Origin: Acrocarpospora macrocephala
Lineage (GTDB): Bacteria > Actinomycetota > Actinomycetes > Streptosporangiales > Streptosporangiaceae
Assembly (NCBI RefSeq): GCF_009687865.1
Contig: NZ_BLAE01000037.1
Location: forward strand, 1-64,000
Direction: 5' to 3'
Length of the DNA: 64,000 nucleotides
The notes under the pieces are model-generated. The model saw only the letters and a program-made list of their open reading frames with translations, did not search any database and was not told the DNA's origin. The position numbers and the translations under genes are program-made. This document shows positions 17,543 to 26,700 of the stretch, in pieces (position 1 is the first letter of the stretch; every line of letters begins with the position of its first letter).

Positions 17543-18466
17543 TCAGCCGTGATGGGGGCGCAGGCCGATTTCGGTGAGCCGCCGGCCACGGCGGCGCAGC
17601 AGCGATTGGAAGGATGCCACAAGAGCTGATGGCGGCCGGTCGAGCCAGCAGGCTCCGATGTGCCTGACTGCTTCGGGGTCGGCGATCGGAACCTCGGCGC
17701 ATCCGGGCGCGCCGTGAGGGTCGCGTGGCGCCACGCTCACGCCCAGGCCGGCGGAGACCAGTCCGCGCAGGGTGGCGAGGTCGTCGCCCTCGAACCCGAT
17801 CATCAGGGTGAAGCCGGCGACGGTGGCGAGGTCATCCAAATAGGTGCGCATGCCGTATCCGCGCTTCATGCAGATGAAGGTCTCGGAGGCGGCTTCCTCG
17901 AAGGCGACCTTCGGCCGGGTGGCGAGGCGGTGGCCCTGCGGCACGACGAGCACCAGGGGTTCGGTGTGGAGGCGCAGCGTGGTGAGCCCAGAGCGCTCCG
18001 CGAGCGGCGAGACGAAGGCGACCTCGGCGGTTCCGTCGTCCAAGGCCGCCAGGCAGCGTGGACGCGAGGTTTGGATCAGCTCGAAGGTGACGCCCGGATG
18101 CTCTTGGAGGAAGGTCTTCACCAGGGCGGGGACGACTCGCTCGCCCAGGGTGCTTTGGAATGCCAGGGTGATGGTGCCACGGGCACCGGCCACCTGAGAG
18201 CGGACGGCCTCGACGCCGGCGCTGGCCGAGGCGATGACCGCCGCGGCGTGAGGGACCAGCGCCTCGCCGGCCGGTGTGAGACGCAAGGTGCGGCCGTGGC
18301 GTTCCACCACGGGCACGCCGAGTTCCTTGCCGAGCCGAGTCAGAGCCCGGCTCACGGTCGGCTGCGGCATCTGGAGGATGTCGGCGGCCGCGATCGTCTG
18401 GCCGGTCTCGGCCAGCGCGGCGAGCACCGGCAGCATCGGCAGCACCCGGCGGGTCGTGGAATCCAT
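17543..18466 (-). CDS. LysR-family regulator
   Basis: The 307-residue protein has the HTH ALAETGQTIAAADILQMPQ ... TVSRALTRLGKELGV and a periplasmic-binding-like effector domain (TLAFQSTLGERVVPALVKTF to the end). The ATG at 18466 fits the family length; upstream codons overlap the divergent promoter. It is divergent from an MFS exporter 75 bp away, the usual LysR arrangement. The gap contains ATAGATGCATTGGAC, a possible T-N11-A box. Confidence 0.9.
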   Translation of the reverse strand: MDSTTRRVLPMLPVLAALAETGQTIAAADILQMPQPTVSRALTRLGKELGVPVVERHGRTLRLTPAGEALVPHAAAVIASASAGVEAVRSQVAGARGTITLAFQSTLGERVVPALVKTFLQEHPGVTFELIQTSRPRCLAALDDGTAEVAFVSPLAERSGLTTLRLHTEPLVLVVPQGHRLATRPKVAFEEAASETFICMKRGYGMRTYLDDLATVAGFTLMIGFEGDDLATLRGLVSAGLGVSVAPRDPHGAPGCAEVPIADPEAVRHIGACWLDRPPSALVASFQSLLRRRGRRLTEIGLRPHHG

Positions 18467-18541
18467 GCCCTCAGAATATCCATGAACGCATAGATCAGCC
18501 CCAATAGATGCATTGGACGCGCATGTTGCATCCTGCCTAGC

Positions 18542-19885
18542 GTGGCTGACGTGAGTGATACGAGTCGCACCGTCGCGGTGAGCGGTCATGCCAGGAGCAG
18601 TCCGTCGTACCGGCGTGTACTGATCGCTCTCGGCGCGGTGGGGGTCACGACGTTCGCCCAGTTGTACTACCCCCAAGCGCTGATACCCGCGATCAGCCGC
18701 GAGCTCGATGTGACGGCCGCGGACGCGGCGCTGACCATCTCGGGCGCGACGATCGGGCTCGCGGTGGCGGTGCTGGGCTGGTCGTGGGTCGCTGACCGAT
18801 TCGGGCGGGCGTCCGTGATGAAGCTCGCCCTTGTCGCCTCGGTCGCTCTCGGCCTCGTGGCTCCGTTCGCGCCGTCATTCGAGGTGCTCATCATCGTGCG
18901 AGTCCTCCAAGGCGTGGCTTTGGGCGGAACCCCGGCGCTGGCGCTGACCTACCTGGCCGAGGAGGTCGATCGGCGCGACGCGATGGTGGCTGCAGGAACA
19001 TACATCTCCGGCACGGTGATCGGCGGCCTCACCGGGCGGCTGATCGCCGCGCCGATCGCCGATCTACTCGGTTGGCGCGCTGGCGCGCTGGCGGTCGGCG
19101 TGCTTTCGATGGCCGGAGCGCTGCTCGCTGTTCTTCTTCTTCCCACCGCACGGCGCTTCCGCCGACCCGCGAAGTCCGAGCGCGGCTCGATGTGGGTTGG
19201 GGTGGTCGTCAACCTGAAGAACCCGGCAATGCTGATCCTCTACGCCCAGGCGTTCTTGCTGATGGGCGCCCACGTGGCGATCTACAACTACCTGGGCTAT
19301 CGGCTCGAACAGCCGCCGTTCACGCTCCCGCCCGCAGTGACCGCCGTGATCTTCCTGGCCGGGCTCTCCGGCGCCGTGTCGGCCAGGATCGCGGGCCGGC
19401 TGGCGGCGAGATTCGGGCGGCGGCCGGTGCTGCTGTGGTCTTCGGCCACGATGGCCGCGGGCGCGGCGCTGACGATTCTCGACTGGCTTCCCACCGTGCT
19501 CCTCGGGTTGCTGATCTTCACCACCGCGTACTTCTCAGCCCATTCGATCGCCTCGGGCTGGGTCGGCCCGACCGCGACGACCGGCACCGCCCAGGCCACG
19601 TCCCTGTACTCGCTGTTCTACTACGCCGGTTCCAGCGCATTTGGCTGGCTGGGTGGGCTGGCGTTCGCGTTCGGCTGGGCAGGCACGGCACTGGTCGTCG
19701 TCGCGGTCGTGCTGACCGCGCTTGCCTGCGTCTACATGACGCTGCTCGGAAGTGGACGGCTGCTCGGAGCAGGCACGGACAACCCGCCTGCGTTGCGGAG
19801 CACCCAGGCCCGCGCAAGCGTTCGAGGTTCGTGCGCGGGCGTCGCTGCGACGCCGAGGCCCAAGTCCGCCGAGGCGGCTCAGTGA
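18542..19885 (+). CDS. MFS transporter (YnfM/arabinose-efflux-like)
   Basis: This is a 447-residue, 12-helix major-facilitator protein. The loop 2-3 motif reads WSWVADRFGRASVMKLAL, helix 4 has RVLQGVALGGTPALALTYL, and the second-half motif is RIAGRLAARFGRRPVLLW. The family exports sugars, amino acids or drugs. It is divergent from the LysR gene, its likely activator. The frame starts at GTG 18542 or 18551. Its tail overlaps the convergent GntR gene by 7 bp. Confidence 0.9.
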   Translation: MADVSDTSRTVAVSGHARSSPSYRRVLIALGAVGVTTFAQLYYPQALIPAISRELDVTAADAALTISGATIGLAVAVLGWSWVADRFGRASVMKLALVASVALGLVAPFAPSFEVLIIVRVLQGVALGGTPALALTYLAEEVDRRDAMVAAGTYISGTVIGGLTGRLIAAPIADLLGWRAGALAVGVLSMAGALLAVLLLPTARRFRRPAKSERGSMWVGVVVNLKNPAMLILYAQAFLLMGAHVAIYNYLGYRLEQPPFTLPPAVTAVIFLAGLSGAVSARIAGRLAARFGRRPVLLWSSATMAAGAALTILDWLPTVLLGLLIFTTAYFSAHSIASGWVGPTATTGTAQATSLYSLFYYAGSSAFGWLGGLAFAFGWAGTALVVVAVVLTALACVYMTLLGSGRLLGAGTDNPPALRSTQARASVRGSCAGVAATPRPKSAEAAQ

Positions 19886-20565
19886 TCTGCGTCGATCCCG
19901 CGCGCCGATCGGGGCCAGATCTGCTGAGTGCCGTGGTCGAGATGACGGCGAACGGCACTCTCCCCGTCGACCTGCACCTCATTCAGGAAGGCGCGGTGAT
20001 CGTTGGCGACCTCCTCGGCCGAGTAGGTGGGGCGCAGATTGACCAACAGCAACAACATCTCCGAATCCAGACGAGCGTAAGCCTCCTCGATGCGCGGACT
20101 GCCCGCAGTTGCCACGAGGGCTCGGTGGACCGCGGCGTGCGCCGTGGCCACGAGACGCCAGTCATCGGGGTGTGTGCTGGCGACGCGCTCCAGCTCCAGC
20201 ATCGCCTTCTGGAACGGTGCGGTGACCTCCTCTGGCCAGGACTGGCCGTAGCGTTCGCGGGTCAGCCGCACGGCTTCGGCCTCCAGCGCACAGCGCAGCT
20301 CTTGCAGCGCACGCACGTCCTCGGCGGTGAACGAGGTCACCCGTATGCCGCGGTAGGCCTCCTGAATGACCAGCCGCTCCGTGGCCAGGCGCGCAAGGGC
20401 GGTGCGCACCGTATGGCGCGACAGGCCTGCGGTCGAGGCCAGGGCCTCCTCACGCAACGGAGTGCCCGCTGCCAGCTCGCCGCTCAGGATTCGGCCGCGC
20501 AGATCATCGGCCAAACGGGCGGCCTCGGTCGGTCCGGGGGGTGCGTCACGGCGTCTGGGCGACAT
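19879..20565 (-). CDS. GntR-family regulator (FadR/FCD subfamily)
   Basis: The 228-residue protein carries a winged HTH (LADDLRGRILSGELAAGTPL, STAGLSRHTVRTALARLA) and an all-helical FCD ligand domain with the metal/ligand histidines (TAHAAVHRALVATAGSPR). It is divergent from the branched-chain aminotransferase. A 15-bp motif in the intergenic region recurs at the EamA promoter, which makes both genes candidate targets. Confidence 0.9.
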   Translation of the reverse strand: MSPRRRDAPPGPTEAARLADDLRGRILSGELAAGTPLREEALASTAGLSRHTVRTALARLATERLVIQEAYRGIRVTSFTAEDVRALQELRCALEAEAVRLTRERYGQSWPEEVTAPFQKAMLELERVASTHPDDWRLVATAHAAVHRALVATAGSPRIEEAYARLDSEMLLLLVNLRPTYSAEEVANDHRAFLNEVQVDGESAVRRHLDHGTQQIWPRSARGIDADH

Positions 20566-20770
20566 TCATTCTCCTCCGCGGGATTGAGCGTGGACGGCAT
20601 CGCGCGACCCCGCCCCGACCGGCCAGGCACGCCGCCTGCGGTCAGCGCCCTAACAGAACCGGACAATACGAACGTCAAAGTGACCCCGTGGCGGCGAGCT
20701 GCTGTGCGGTGCGGAGCATCCGGGAGCACTTCACGCCTCCTAGTGTCGCAGGCCCGCTCCTGCCTGCGGT

Positions 20771-20788
20771 ACATTGTTACACATTGTT
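20771..20788 (+). promoter_or_regulatory. Putative GntR operator in the aminotransferase promoter region
   Basis: ACATTGTT-AC-ACATTGTT, a direct repeat of eight bases, overlaps ATTGTTACACATTGT (20773-20787). Its near-copy stands before the EamA gene at 15372-15386. It lies between the divergent GntR and aminotransferase genes. Confidence 0.5.
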
Positions 20789-20899
20789 CTTCGATCCCGG
20801 CGGTCACGCCCGCGCCACCGTCTGCTTGCTCGACCCTGCTGTCGGGGGCGACTGGCGCGCCAATGCCTCGCCAGACAACTCAGATAGGAGGCGAGGCCG

Positions 20900-22009
20900 A
20901 TGCCCGCCGTGACCACCGCGAAGCCGTTCCAGCCGCGCATCGAGCGCCGCACAGACCCGGTGAGCGAGGCTGACCGCGATGCGATCCTGAACGCGCCCGG
21001 CTTCGGACAGCACTTCACCGATCACATGTTCCTGGCCGAGTGGACTCCCGAAGCTGGCTGGCACGACGAGCGGATCGTGCCCTACGGCCCGCTGGCCTTG
21101 GACCCGGCGACGGCTGCTCTGCACTACGCCCAGGAGATTTTCGAGGGGCTGAAGGCATACCGCCACGAGAACGGTTCGGTGTGGGTGTTCCGTCCCGAGC
21201 AGAACGCGGCCCGCTTCCAGCGCTCCGCTGCACGCATGATGCTGCCGGAACTGCCCATCGACTGGTTCATCGAGTCGATCGACGCGCTGCTCTCCGTTGA
21301 TGGGGCGTGGGTTCCCGGTGGCGGTGAAAAGGCGCTCTACCTGCGGCCGTTCATGTTCGGCTCCGAGTCGTTCCTGGGCGTGCGGTCGGCGAGGAAGGCC
21401 ACCTATGCGGTCATCGCTTCGCCCGTGGGTGGCTACTTCGACGCGGGCGTCAAGCCGGTGTCGCTCTGGCTGGCCGAGAACTACACCCGTGCCTCCGCTG
21501 GCGGAACCGGAGCGGCCAAGTGCGGCGGCAACTACGCCGCCAGCCTCCTGCCCCTCGCCGAGGCCGCCCAGCACGGTTGCGAGCAGGTCGTCTTCCTCGA
21601 CGCGACGGAACACCGCATGGTCGAAGAACTCGGCGGCATGAACCTGTACTTCGTCTACGACGACGGGCAACTCGTCACCCCCGCCTCCGACTCCATTCTC
21701 GATGGCATCATCAAGAAGTCGCTGCGGGACGTGGCTGCCGATCTCGGCTACAACGTCACCGAGCGACCTATCGCCATCGAGGAGTGGACTGAGGGTGTCG
21801 CCGCAGGGCGGATCACCGAGGTGTTCGCCTGCGGCACCGCGGCGGTCATCACCCCGATCGGCCGACTGGTGTGGAGCGGCGGGGAGGTCAACAGCGCAGC
21901 GGATGGGCAGGCCGGCCCGGTGACGGCGACGCTGCGGCGTGCGCTCGTTGACCTGCAGTACGGGCGAGCCCAGGACACTCGGGGATGGATGCATCGGACC
22001 GGCCGCTGA
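20900..22009 (+). CDS. ilvE: Branched-chain amino-acid aminotransferase (class IV, PLP)
   Basis: The 369-residue class IV aminotransferase interconverts Leu/Ile/Val and their 2-keto acids. Diagnostic blocks are LHYAQEIFEGLKAYR, LYLRPFMFGSE, GGTGAAKCGGNYAASL with the PLP-binding Lys, and EELGGMNLYFV. The length agrees with actinobacterial IlvE. GAGGCGAG upstream serves as a Shine-Dalgarno. An MFS gene, now frameshifted, follows immediately. Regulation by the divergent GntR is likely, so this may be a catabolic or specialised-metabolism paralogue rather than the housekeeping enzyme. Confidence 0.92.
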   Translation: MPAVTTAKPFQPRIERRTDPVSEADRDAILNAPGFGQHFTDHMFLAEWTPEAGWHDERIVPYGPLALDPATAALHYAQEIFEGLKAYRHENGSVWVFRPEQNAARFQRSAARMMLPELPIDWFIESIDALLSVDGAWVPGGGEKALYLRPFMFGSESFLGVRSARKATYAVIASPVGGYFDAGVKPVSLWLAENYTRASAGGTGAAKCGGNYAASLLPLAEAAQHGCEQVVFLDATEHRMVEELGGMNLYFVYDDGQLVTPASDSILDGIIKKSLRDVAADLGYNVTERPIAIEEWTEGVAAGRITEVFACGTAAVITPIGRLVWSGGEVNSAADGQAGPVTATLRRALVDLQYGRAQDTRGWMHRTGR

Positions 22010-22011
22010 CG

Positions 22012-23255
22012 ATGCCCCTGTCACGGCCCGCGCCAACACGTGAGACCGCCACGACGGCGCAGGCCGCCCTCGTGGCGGCATCCTTCGCCATGCTGCTGGC
22101 CGGCTCCAATGCGGTCTATCCGCTGCTGCCGGTCTATCGGGACATGCTCGGGCTCGAGCCGTTCGTACTCTCGCTGACCTTCACTCTCTATGTCGTCGTC
22201 CTCGTAGTGGCGCTCTTCGCGCTTGCCCGGCCTCGATTCACCCGTCATGCGGCTCCGCTCCTGCTGACGAGTCTCAGCATGATGATCGTCTCGGACCTGC
22301 TGATGGCCCACACCGAGGAAGCATTCATCCTGATCGGCCGCGCCCTCGGCGGTATCGCTGGCGGCCTGGGGACCGGAGCCGCGTCAGCGCTGGTCGTCGC
22401 GGCCATCGGGGCGCGAGGGCGCGCCGTGACCGCCACGGGAAACACCGCTGGCGGCGTCCTCGGCTTCGCCGGTTCTCAGCTCGTCGTCGCCTTCCTGGCG
22501 GAGGGAGCCCCGCAGGCAGTGTTCCTCAGCCATGCGGCCGTAGTCGGCGCTCTCCTGATCGCCACGTGCGTTGTGCTGTGGAAGTGCCGCGAGACGAACA
22601 GGGTCGTGCTCATAACGGTGCCGGGACTGCTCGCCTGGCGCGCATCGACCGACCCACGATGCGGATGTTCGTCACGGGCGCCATCGCATGGACCAGCGTC
22701 AGCGTGGCTGTTGTCTTCGGCGCTACCGTGTTCGCGGAACTGCACCAGCCTCTCGTACAAGCCATCGGCCCGCTCGTCCTGCTCTGTGCCAGCGCCATTG
22801 CTCAGTTGAGTAGCCGCGTCATCGCCCGCATTGCCGCCTGGGCCAGCGGCATGCTCGCCATGACCGGCGGCATCACCGGCATCCTGACCGGAGCCTGGCT
22901 TCGCGCCGCCTTGCCTGCGGTTGTCGGCTTCGCGCTTCTAGGAGCGGGCATCGGCATTGCCTACCGGGCTGCTCTCGTCGCCCTCACCCGCGGTGCCGCC
23001 GCGGCCCGCCAGGGGGCGCTGGCCTCGCTCTATGCCGCAATCACTTACTCTGTCGCCGCCGCAGTTGTCGCGCTGGTGGGCTGGATCGGCAACCTGACCG
23101 GCCTCGTCACCGCGACGATCGCCGCTCTCGCGGTACTCGGAGCCTCAGCGATCGTGGCGCTGGCCTGGGCTCCGCGTCTACGCGACACCATCGACTTCAC
23201 TCGGCCGCACGCGCACAGTCACATCGAAACGGCGGCCATTGCGGACCGCATCTGA
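22012..23255 (+). pseudogene. MFS transporter, frameshifted
   Basis: Two overlapping frames together encode one 12-helix MFS protein. The first (to about 22640) has AARPRFTRH-like loop 2-3 sequence and IGRALGGIAGGLGTGAASAL. The second (from about 22640) resumes with MFVTGAIAWTSVSVAVVFG and runs to the stop at 23255. The shift falls near 22630-22660. No slippery heptamer is evident, so it looks like a one-base indel. ATG 22012 lies 2 nt after the aminotransferase stop (alternative 21985 overlaps it). Confidence 0.8.
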
Positions 23256-23514
23256 GGCGCATCCTCCCGTGAAACACGGTTCAGGTTCACGCCGCAGAGC
23301 TCAAACCATGAGCCGCGTGGCGGAGCGGACCGGAGAGGATTCCGGCGGCGATGTCAGGTGGGTCGCGTTCCCCGACTCCGCGCTCTCCTTTTCGCAGGTA
23401 CGCATGAAGGGCGGCGCTCCGGACGCTCCCACCGGACTCCTGCACGGGCTCCGGTGAGCGCACATGGAACGCCCACAGCACCCGGCGACGGGGCCGAGTC
23501 CCACCGTCCAGGGT
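23256..23514. other. Non-coding or unrecognisable stretch
   Basis: The short open frames here have no recognisable product. The segment leads into a conjugative-element relic and may be decayed coding sequence of that element. Confidence 0.35.
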
Positions 23515-23756
23515 GAGCGGGTCGCGTCTTACTACGCGCATATGTGGGAGACGGGTATCCACGTCGCCGAGGGCATGACGTCACCGCCGGGCAGCACATC
23601 GGCGACGTCGGCTCCTCCGGCAAGTCCACCGGACCGCATCGCCACCTCGAAGTCAGGCCCGGCGGGCAGGGTCACGGTGCGGTTGATGCGGACGCCTGGC
23701 TCACCGAGCACGGCGGCGACGCGACCCCCGCCGCCTGCACGGAAGGTGAGGCGTGA
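23515..23756 (+). pseudogene. M23-family peptidase C-terminal remnant, frameshifted
   Basis: One frame gives VASYYAHMWETGIHVAEG. After a one-base shift near 23570 the next frame gives DVTAGQHIGDVGSSGKS, then GPHRHLEVRPGGQGHG. Together they read as the metallopeptidase core of an M23 (lysostaphin-type) peptidase, with the H-x-H catalytic motif as HRH. Such peptidases lie in conjugation modules of actinobacterial ICEs. The stop overlaps the next start (TGATG). Confidence 0.7.
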
Positions 23757-24058
23757 TGGACGTGTTCCCCGACTTCGGCAGCGTCGGCGGCACGAGCGAC
23801 CTGCGCGCAATCGTTGGTGCGCTGTGCATGTTCGTGCTCGTGATCGCCGTGCTCATGCTCATCGTCTCCGCGATCGTGTGGGCGATCGCCTCCGCAAGCG
23901 GCAACTAACAGGCCGCCACCAAAGCCCGCATCGGCCTATGGGTCGCGGTCGGAGCCGCCGCCCTCGCCGGTGCCAGCGTCGCCTGGCTGAACTGCTGGAA
24001 GTCGGGCCGCACCTGGAATGAGCGGGCGCCACAGGCACCTGCTCGTCAGCTCCGCTGA
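23756..24058 (+). pseudogene. DUF6112-type ICE membrane protein with an in-frame TAA
   Basis: The frame FPDFGSVGGTSDLRAIVGAL, then LMLIVSAIVWAIASASGN, is followed by TAA (23906-23908) and continues QAATKARIGLWVAVGAAAL, AGASVAWLN to a natural stop. Two hydrophobic helices and this sequence match the small DUF6112 proteins found next to M23 peptidases in actinobacterial conjugative elements. TAC (Tyr) to TAA explains the break. Confidence 0.65.
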
Positions 24059-24429
24059 CGCTCGAACGCGCCGCGGATCGGTGCCGTGTCGTAGACGATA
24101 TGCAGTCGGGTGATCCTGCCCTCGTCGTCCAGTTCTGCGACGTCGACCACGGTGAAGGGAGCGGGCTCCCCGCTGGCGAGCGTCCAGTCGAAGTCGAACC
24201 AGAAGCTCACGACCGTCCGACCATCCCGTTTGCCCGTCATGGTCGCGCGTAAAGTCAGGCGCGACTCCGACGTGTCCGCGAACAGCGCCGGGTAGAACTC
24301 CTGCGCCGGAAGCGTCCCGTACAGGGGGGAATGCACAATCCCTCCGGGCGCGAACAACGAGAGCGCGCGATCCGCATCGGCCGCCGCCAGGGCATCCAGG
24401 TAACCCGCCACCAGTCGCTCGTTCTGCAC
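24046..24429 (-). CDS. SnoaL-like/NTF2-fold protein
   Basis: Starting at the GTG at 24429, this 127-residue protein has the ketosteroid-isomerase-like pattern NERLVAGYLDALAAADADRA, LSLFAPGGIVHSPLYG, a beta-sheet core and FTVVDVAELDDEGRITRLHI. The frame is open further upstream into an IS256 transposase relic, giving a fused reading of 244 codons. The homology break at about 24430 argues that this is accidental. It converges with the ICE relic. Confidence 0.65.
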   Translation of the reverse strand: MQNERLVAGYLDALAAADADRALSLFAPGGIVHSPLYGTLPAQEFYPALFADTSESRLTLRATMTGKRDGRTVVSFWFDFDWTLASGEPAPFTVVDVAELDDEGRITRLHIVYDTAPIRGAFERQRS

Positions 24430-24539
24430 GGACCAATCACAGCACACCCAGCACGGCGCAGGCTCACTACAGCGCCGACCGGATGCAACGCGGACGCTCC
24501 TCCTCGTCGGCCGGGCAAACGTCCCAGCTGCGGTGGCGG

Positions 24540-24805
24540 TGGCGGTGCGCTGGTAGCGGGCGCGGCCGAGGAAAGCGTCCACCTCGGCCTCCACAGCGGT
24601 CTGGATGATCAGACGGGCGCCGAACCGGGCCACGTCCTCGATGACCTCGACCAGGTCACGGCCTTGGGTGAACAGGGCGTCGGTCTCGGCGCGGATGGCT
24701 TGAACGGGCGGTAATGTGCGTGCCACGAGCGTAGGTCCTTCTGTCGTGCGAACTTTGGTCGGTTCAACACGGCAACCCACGCTCGTTCCCTTTTACACCG
24801 CATCC
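24540..24805 (-). mobile_element. IS256-family transposase, N-terminal remnant
   Basis: The minus strand encodes LFTQGRDLVEVIEDVARFGA, then LIIQTAVEAEVDAFLGRARY, the typical N-terminal region of mutator-type transposases. Homology stops at about 24540. The sequence GGTGTAAAAGGGAACG near 24805-24790 resembles the terminal region of such elements. The catalytic domain is lost. Confidence 0.75.
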
Positions 24806-24958
24806 TGGACGCGACCCGCGCTCTCGACGGGAACTGACGCAAGCAACGGCACGGTCTGGGCATCACGCCGAACTACTTTGCGCACCAAGCGTCGCGGGCT
24901 GAGCCATGCTGCGCTGAATAGATGCAAGTTCCGTATAGCCGCAATCTAACGATCACCT

Positions 24959-25936
24959 ATGCTCCCGTTCATGACTTTTCAGTCCTATGCGCCAGACTCT
25001 CCGAGTCGAGAGATCTCCGAACCACCGGCGCCCGCAGCAGCGCAACCCCAGGAACAGAGGCCGCATCAGGAGGACGACGATAAGTCGGGCGTGCTCGACC
25101 TGCTCGAAAAGGTGGGGTCGATCCTCGTCCCACTCGGCGTGACGTTGTACGCGCTGCTCTACATGGGCTACCAGGGGATGTACGCGGTCTTCGGCATCAC
25201 CCCCGAGCAGGCGGGAATCGACCAGTCAGTGTTGCTTGGCCGCCTGCTGGGTACGATTCTGCCGCTGCTGATCCTCGGCGCGATCGTCGTCGGGATACTC
25301 ATCAGCATGGGCTGGCTGCTGAACCTGATCACGCGCGGCTGGGTGGGCCGGGCAGCGCAACGGATCAGAGAGCGGCCGTGGATCGTCGCCGCGGTCGCGG
25401 CGGCATGGGCGGGTGCGTCCTATCTGGGTTGGATGTACTTCGTGACCGCTCTGGACGCCGCCGATCCCACCGCAAGAGTGACAGTCGAGGCCAGCGATGT
25501 GCTCGTCGCAGCCGGGCTCGGCATGCTGGCTTATGTCGTGCCGTTCCGGCTGCTTCGACGCCGATCGATCGGCCGGGCGGGGCTGAAGGTCCTGGTCGGC
25601 GCGCTCACCGGCATCGGGCTCGGCTACATCCTCATGATCCAGATGATCTACGGTGCGATCGCGGTGCTGGAGAAGGGAGAGTCCACCGCGCTGTTGGACG
25701 CCGTCGGCTTCCAGACACAGTGGGCCAAGCTCCAGGACAGCAGCGGCAAGCCCCTCTACGACAGCCGCTGGATGATGGTGCTCGGCGAGCATGAGGGTGG
25801 GTACGCCATCTATGACTGCGACAAGGGACAGACGTTCCGTAAGTTCTCCGAGAGCACGATCCTGACCGAGGTCCAAATGTGGGCTCCCGACCGCGAGACG
25901 GGCTTCACCTGCGGAGGTCTTGCGGAGTCAGGCTAG
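24959..25936 (+). CDS. Membrane protein of unknown function
   Basis: A 325-residue protein. A Pro/Gln-rich cytoplasmic N-terminus of about 50 residues precedes five hydrophobic segments (e.g. ILVPLGVTLYALLYMGYQG, TILPLLILGAIVVGILISM, IVAAVAAAWAGASYLG). The C-terminal soluble part of about 95 residues contains two cysteines (YDCDKGQTF, FTCGGL) and is probably extracytoplasmic. I recognise no family. No clear Shine-Dalgarno precedes the ATG at 24959 or 24971. It is isolated between two IS relics. Confidence 0.65.
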   Translation: MLPFMTFQSYAPDSPSREISEPPAPAAAQPQEQRPHQEDDDKSGVLDLLEKVGSILVPLGVTLYALLYMGYQGMYAVFGITPEQAGIDQSVLLGRLLGTILPLLILGAIVVGILISMGWLLNLITRGWVGRAAQRIRERPWIVAAVAAAWAGASYLGWMYFVTALDAADPTARVTVEASDVLVAAGLGMLAYVVPFRLLRRRSIGRAGLKVLVGALTGIGLGYILMIQMIYGAIAVLEKGESTALLDAVGFQTQWAKLQDSSGKPLYDSRWMMVLGEHEGGYAIYDCDKGQTFRKFSESTILTEVQMWAPDRETGFTCGGLAESG

Positions 25937-25967
25937 CGATCTTTGGTCGCGGAATTAGGCCCGACAC

Positions 25968-26447
25968 GTCCAAGGGCAGCTTCGGTTGTATCCGTTGATC
26001 GCGTGGAGTGGCAACACCGGCGAGTGCCTGGCCGTCAAACCGCACCCCGGGAACGCCGGCTCCAATACCGTCGCCGACCACGTCGAGGTGCTGGCCGCCG
26101 CGATCGCGCAGATTCCGCCGAAGTACCGCAGGCAGATCCTCATCACCTGTGATGGAACCGGAGCCACGATCGAACTGCCGCAGTTCATCACCACCTTCAA
26201 CGCCCGCAGCCGCCGGGCGCACTACTCGCTCGGGTTCGGCCTCGATCAGCGCGCCCGGACCGCGATCGCCGCGCTGCCCGAACTGGTGTGGGCGTACGTC
26301 TTGGACGACCAGGAGAAGCCACCACGACAGCTCGCGCTGGGCTCCGCGGGCTACGACGCGGTCGTGGACAAGCTCCAGGGAATACTCGCGGACATCCGCG
26401 CCCGCAAGGACGTCTCACGCGGGGCCGACTCCCGGATGCGCCGCTGA
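25968..26447 (+). mobile_element. IS1380-like transposase remnant
   Basis: The frame YPLIAWSGNTGECLAVKPHP, then GNAGSNTVADHVEVLAAAI, and further ITCDGTGATIEL matches the central part of IS1380-type transposases. A one-base shift near 25985 separates it from KGSFG just upstream. The C-terminal end (DIRARKDVSRGADSRMRR) closes at 26447. The N-terminal third is missing. Confidence 0.7.
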
Positions 26448-26550
26448 GCTGACGAAACAGCATGCACCGGCTCATTGCCGTTCTCCCTGTTCACCCCCAC
26501 CCCTCCCGGCCGACCAGGCCCACCGACGGCGAGGGTCGAGTGCGTAGGGT

Positions 26551-26653
26551 GCGCTCGACGCGGCACTCGACTCCGAAAGCGCCGCTCGGGACCGCCGAGA
26601 CTGCACTCCTGTACACCTGGCTGCGTGACCTTGCACGCCCACCGAAGGCCTAA
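26551..26653 (+). pseudogene. TetR C-terminal remnant, duplicate of the regulator gene end at 28.4 kb
   Basis: These about 100 bp correspond to the last codons of the TetR gene ending at 28476. PLGTAETALLYTWLRDLARP here matches PLGTAETALLHAWLRDLARP there, and a small deletion shifts the frame after LDAALDSE. Only the end of the paralogue remains, followed by an operator-like dyad and a broken NTF2 gene. Confidence 0.7.
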
Positions 26654-26694
26654 TATAGCATCGATACCAATCGTGCCTATAGCTATGCTATATT
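26652..26694. promoter_or_regulatory. Nested palindromes, probable TetR operator
   Basis: AATATAGCAT (26652-26661) and ATGCTATATT (26685-26694) are perfect inverted copies. Inside the second lies the palindrome TATAGC-TAT-GCTATA (26678-26692). GCTAT/ATAGC half-sites recur before the TetR gene at 27754. It stands 7 bp ahead of the broken NTF2-like gene. Confidence 0.5.
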
Positions 26695-26700
26695 CGACGA

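Noticed and set aside
22600-22670. Programmed ribosomal frameshift in the MFS gene
   Set aside because: No slippery heptamer and no supporting downstream hairpin were seen. MFS genes are not known for programmed frameshifting.
24046-24780. Genuine two-domain transposase-NTF2 protein
   Set aside because: Transposase homology ends about 35 codons before NTF2 homology begins, and the bridge is out-of-frame transposase sequence. Treated as a chance fusion.
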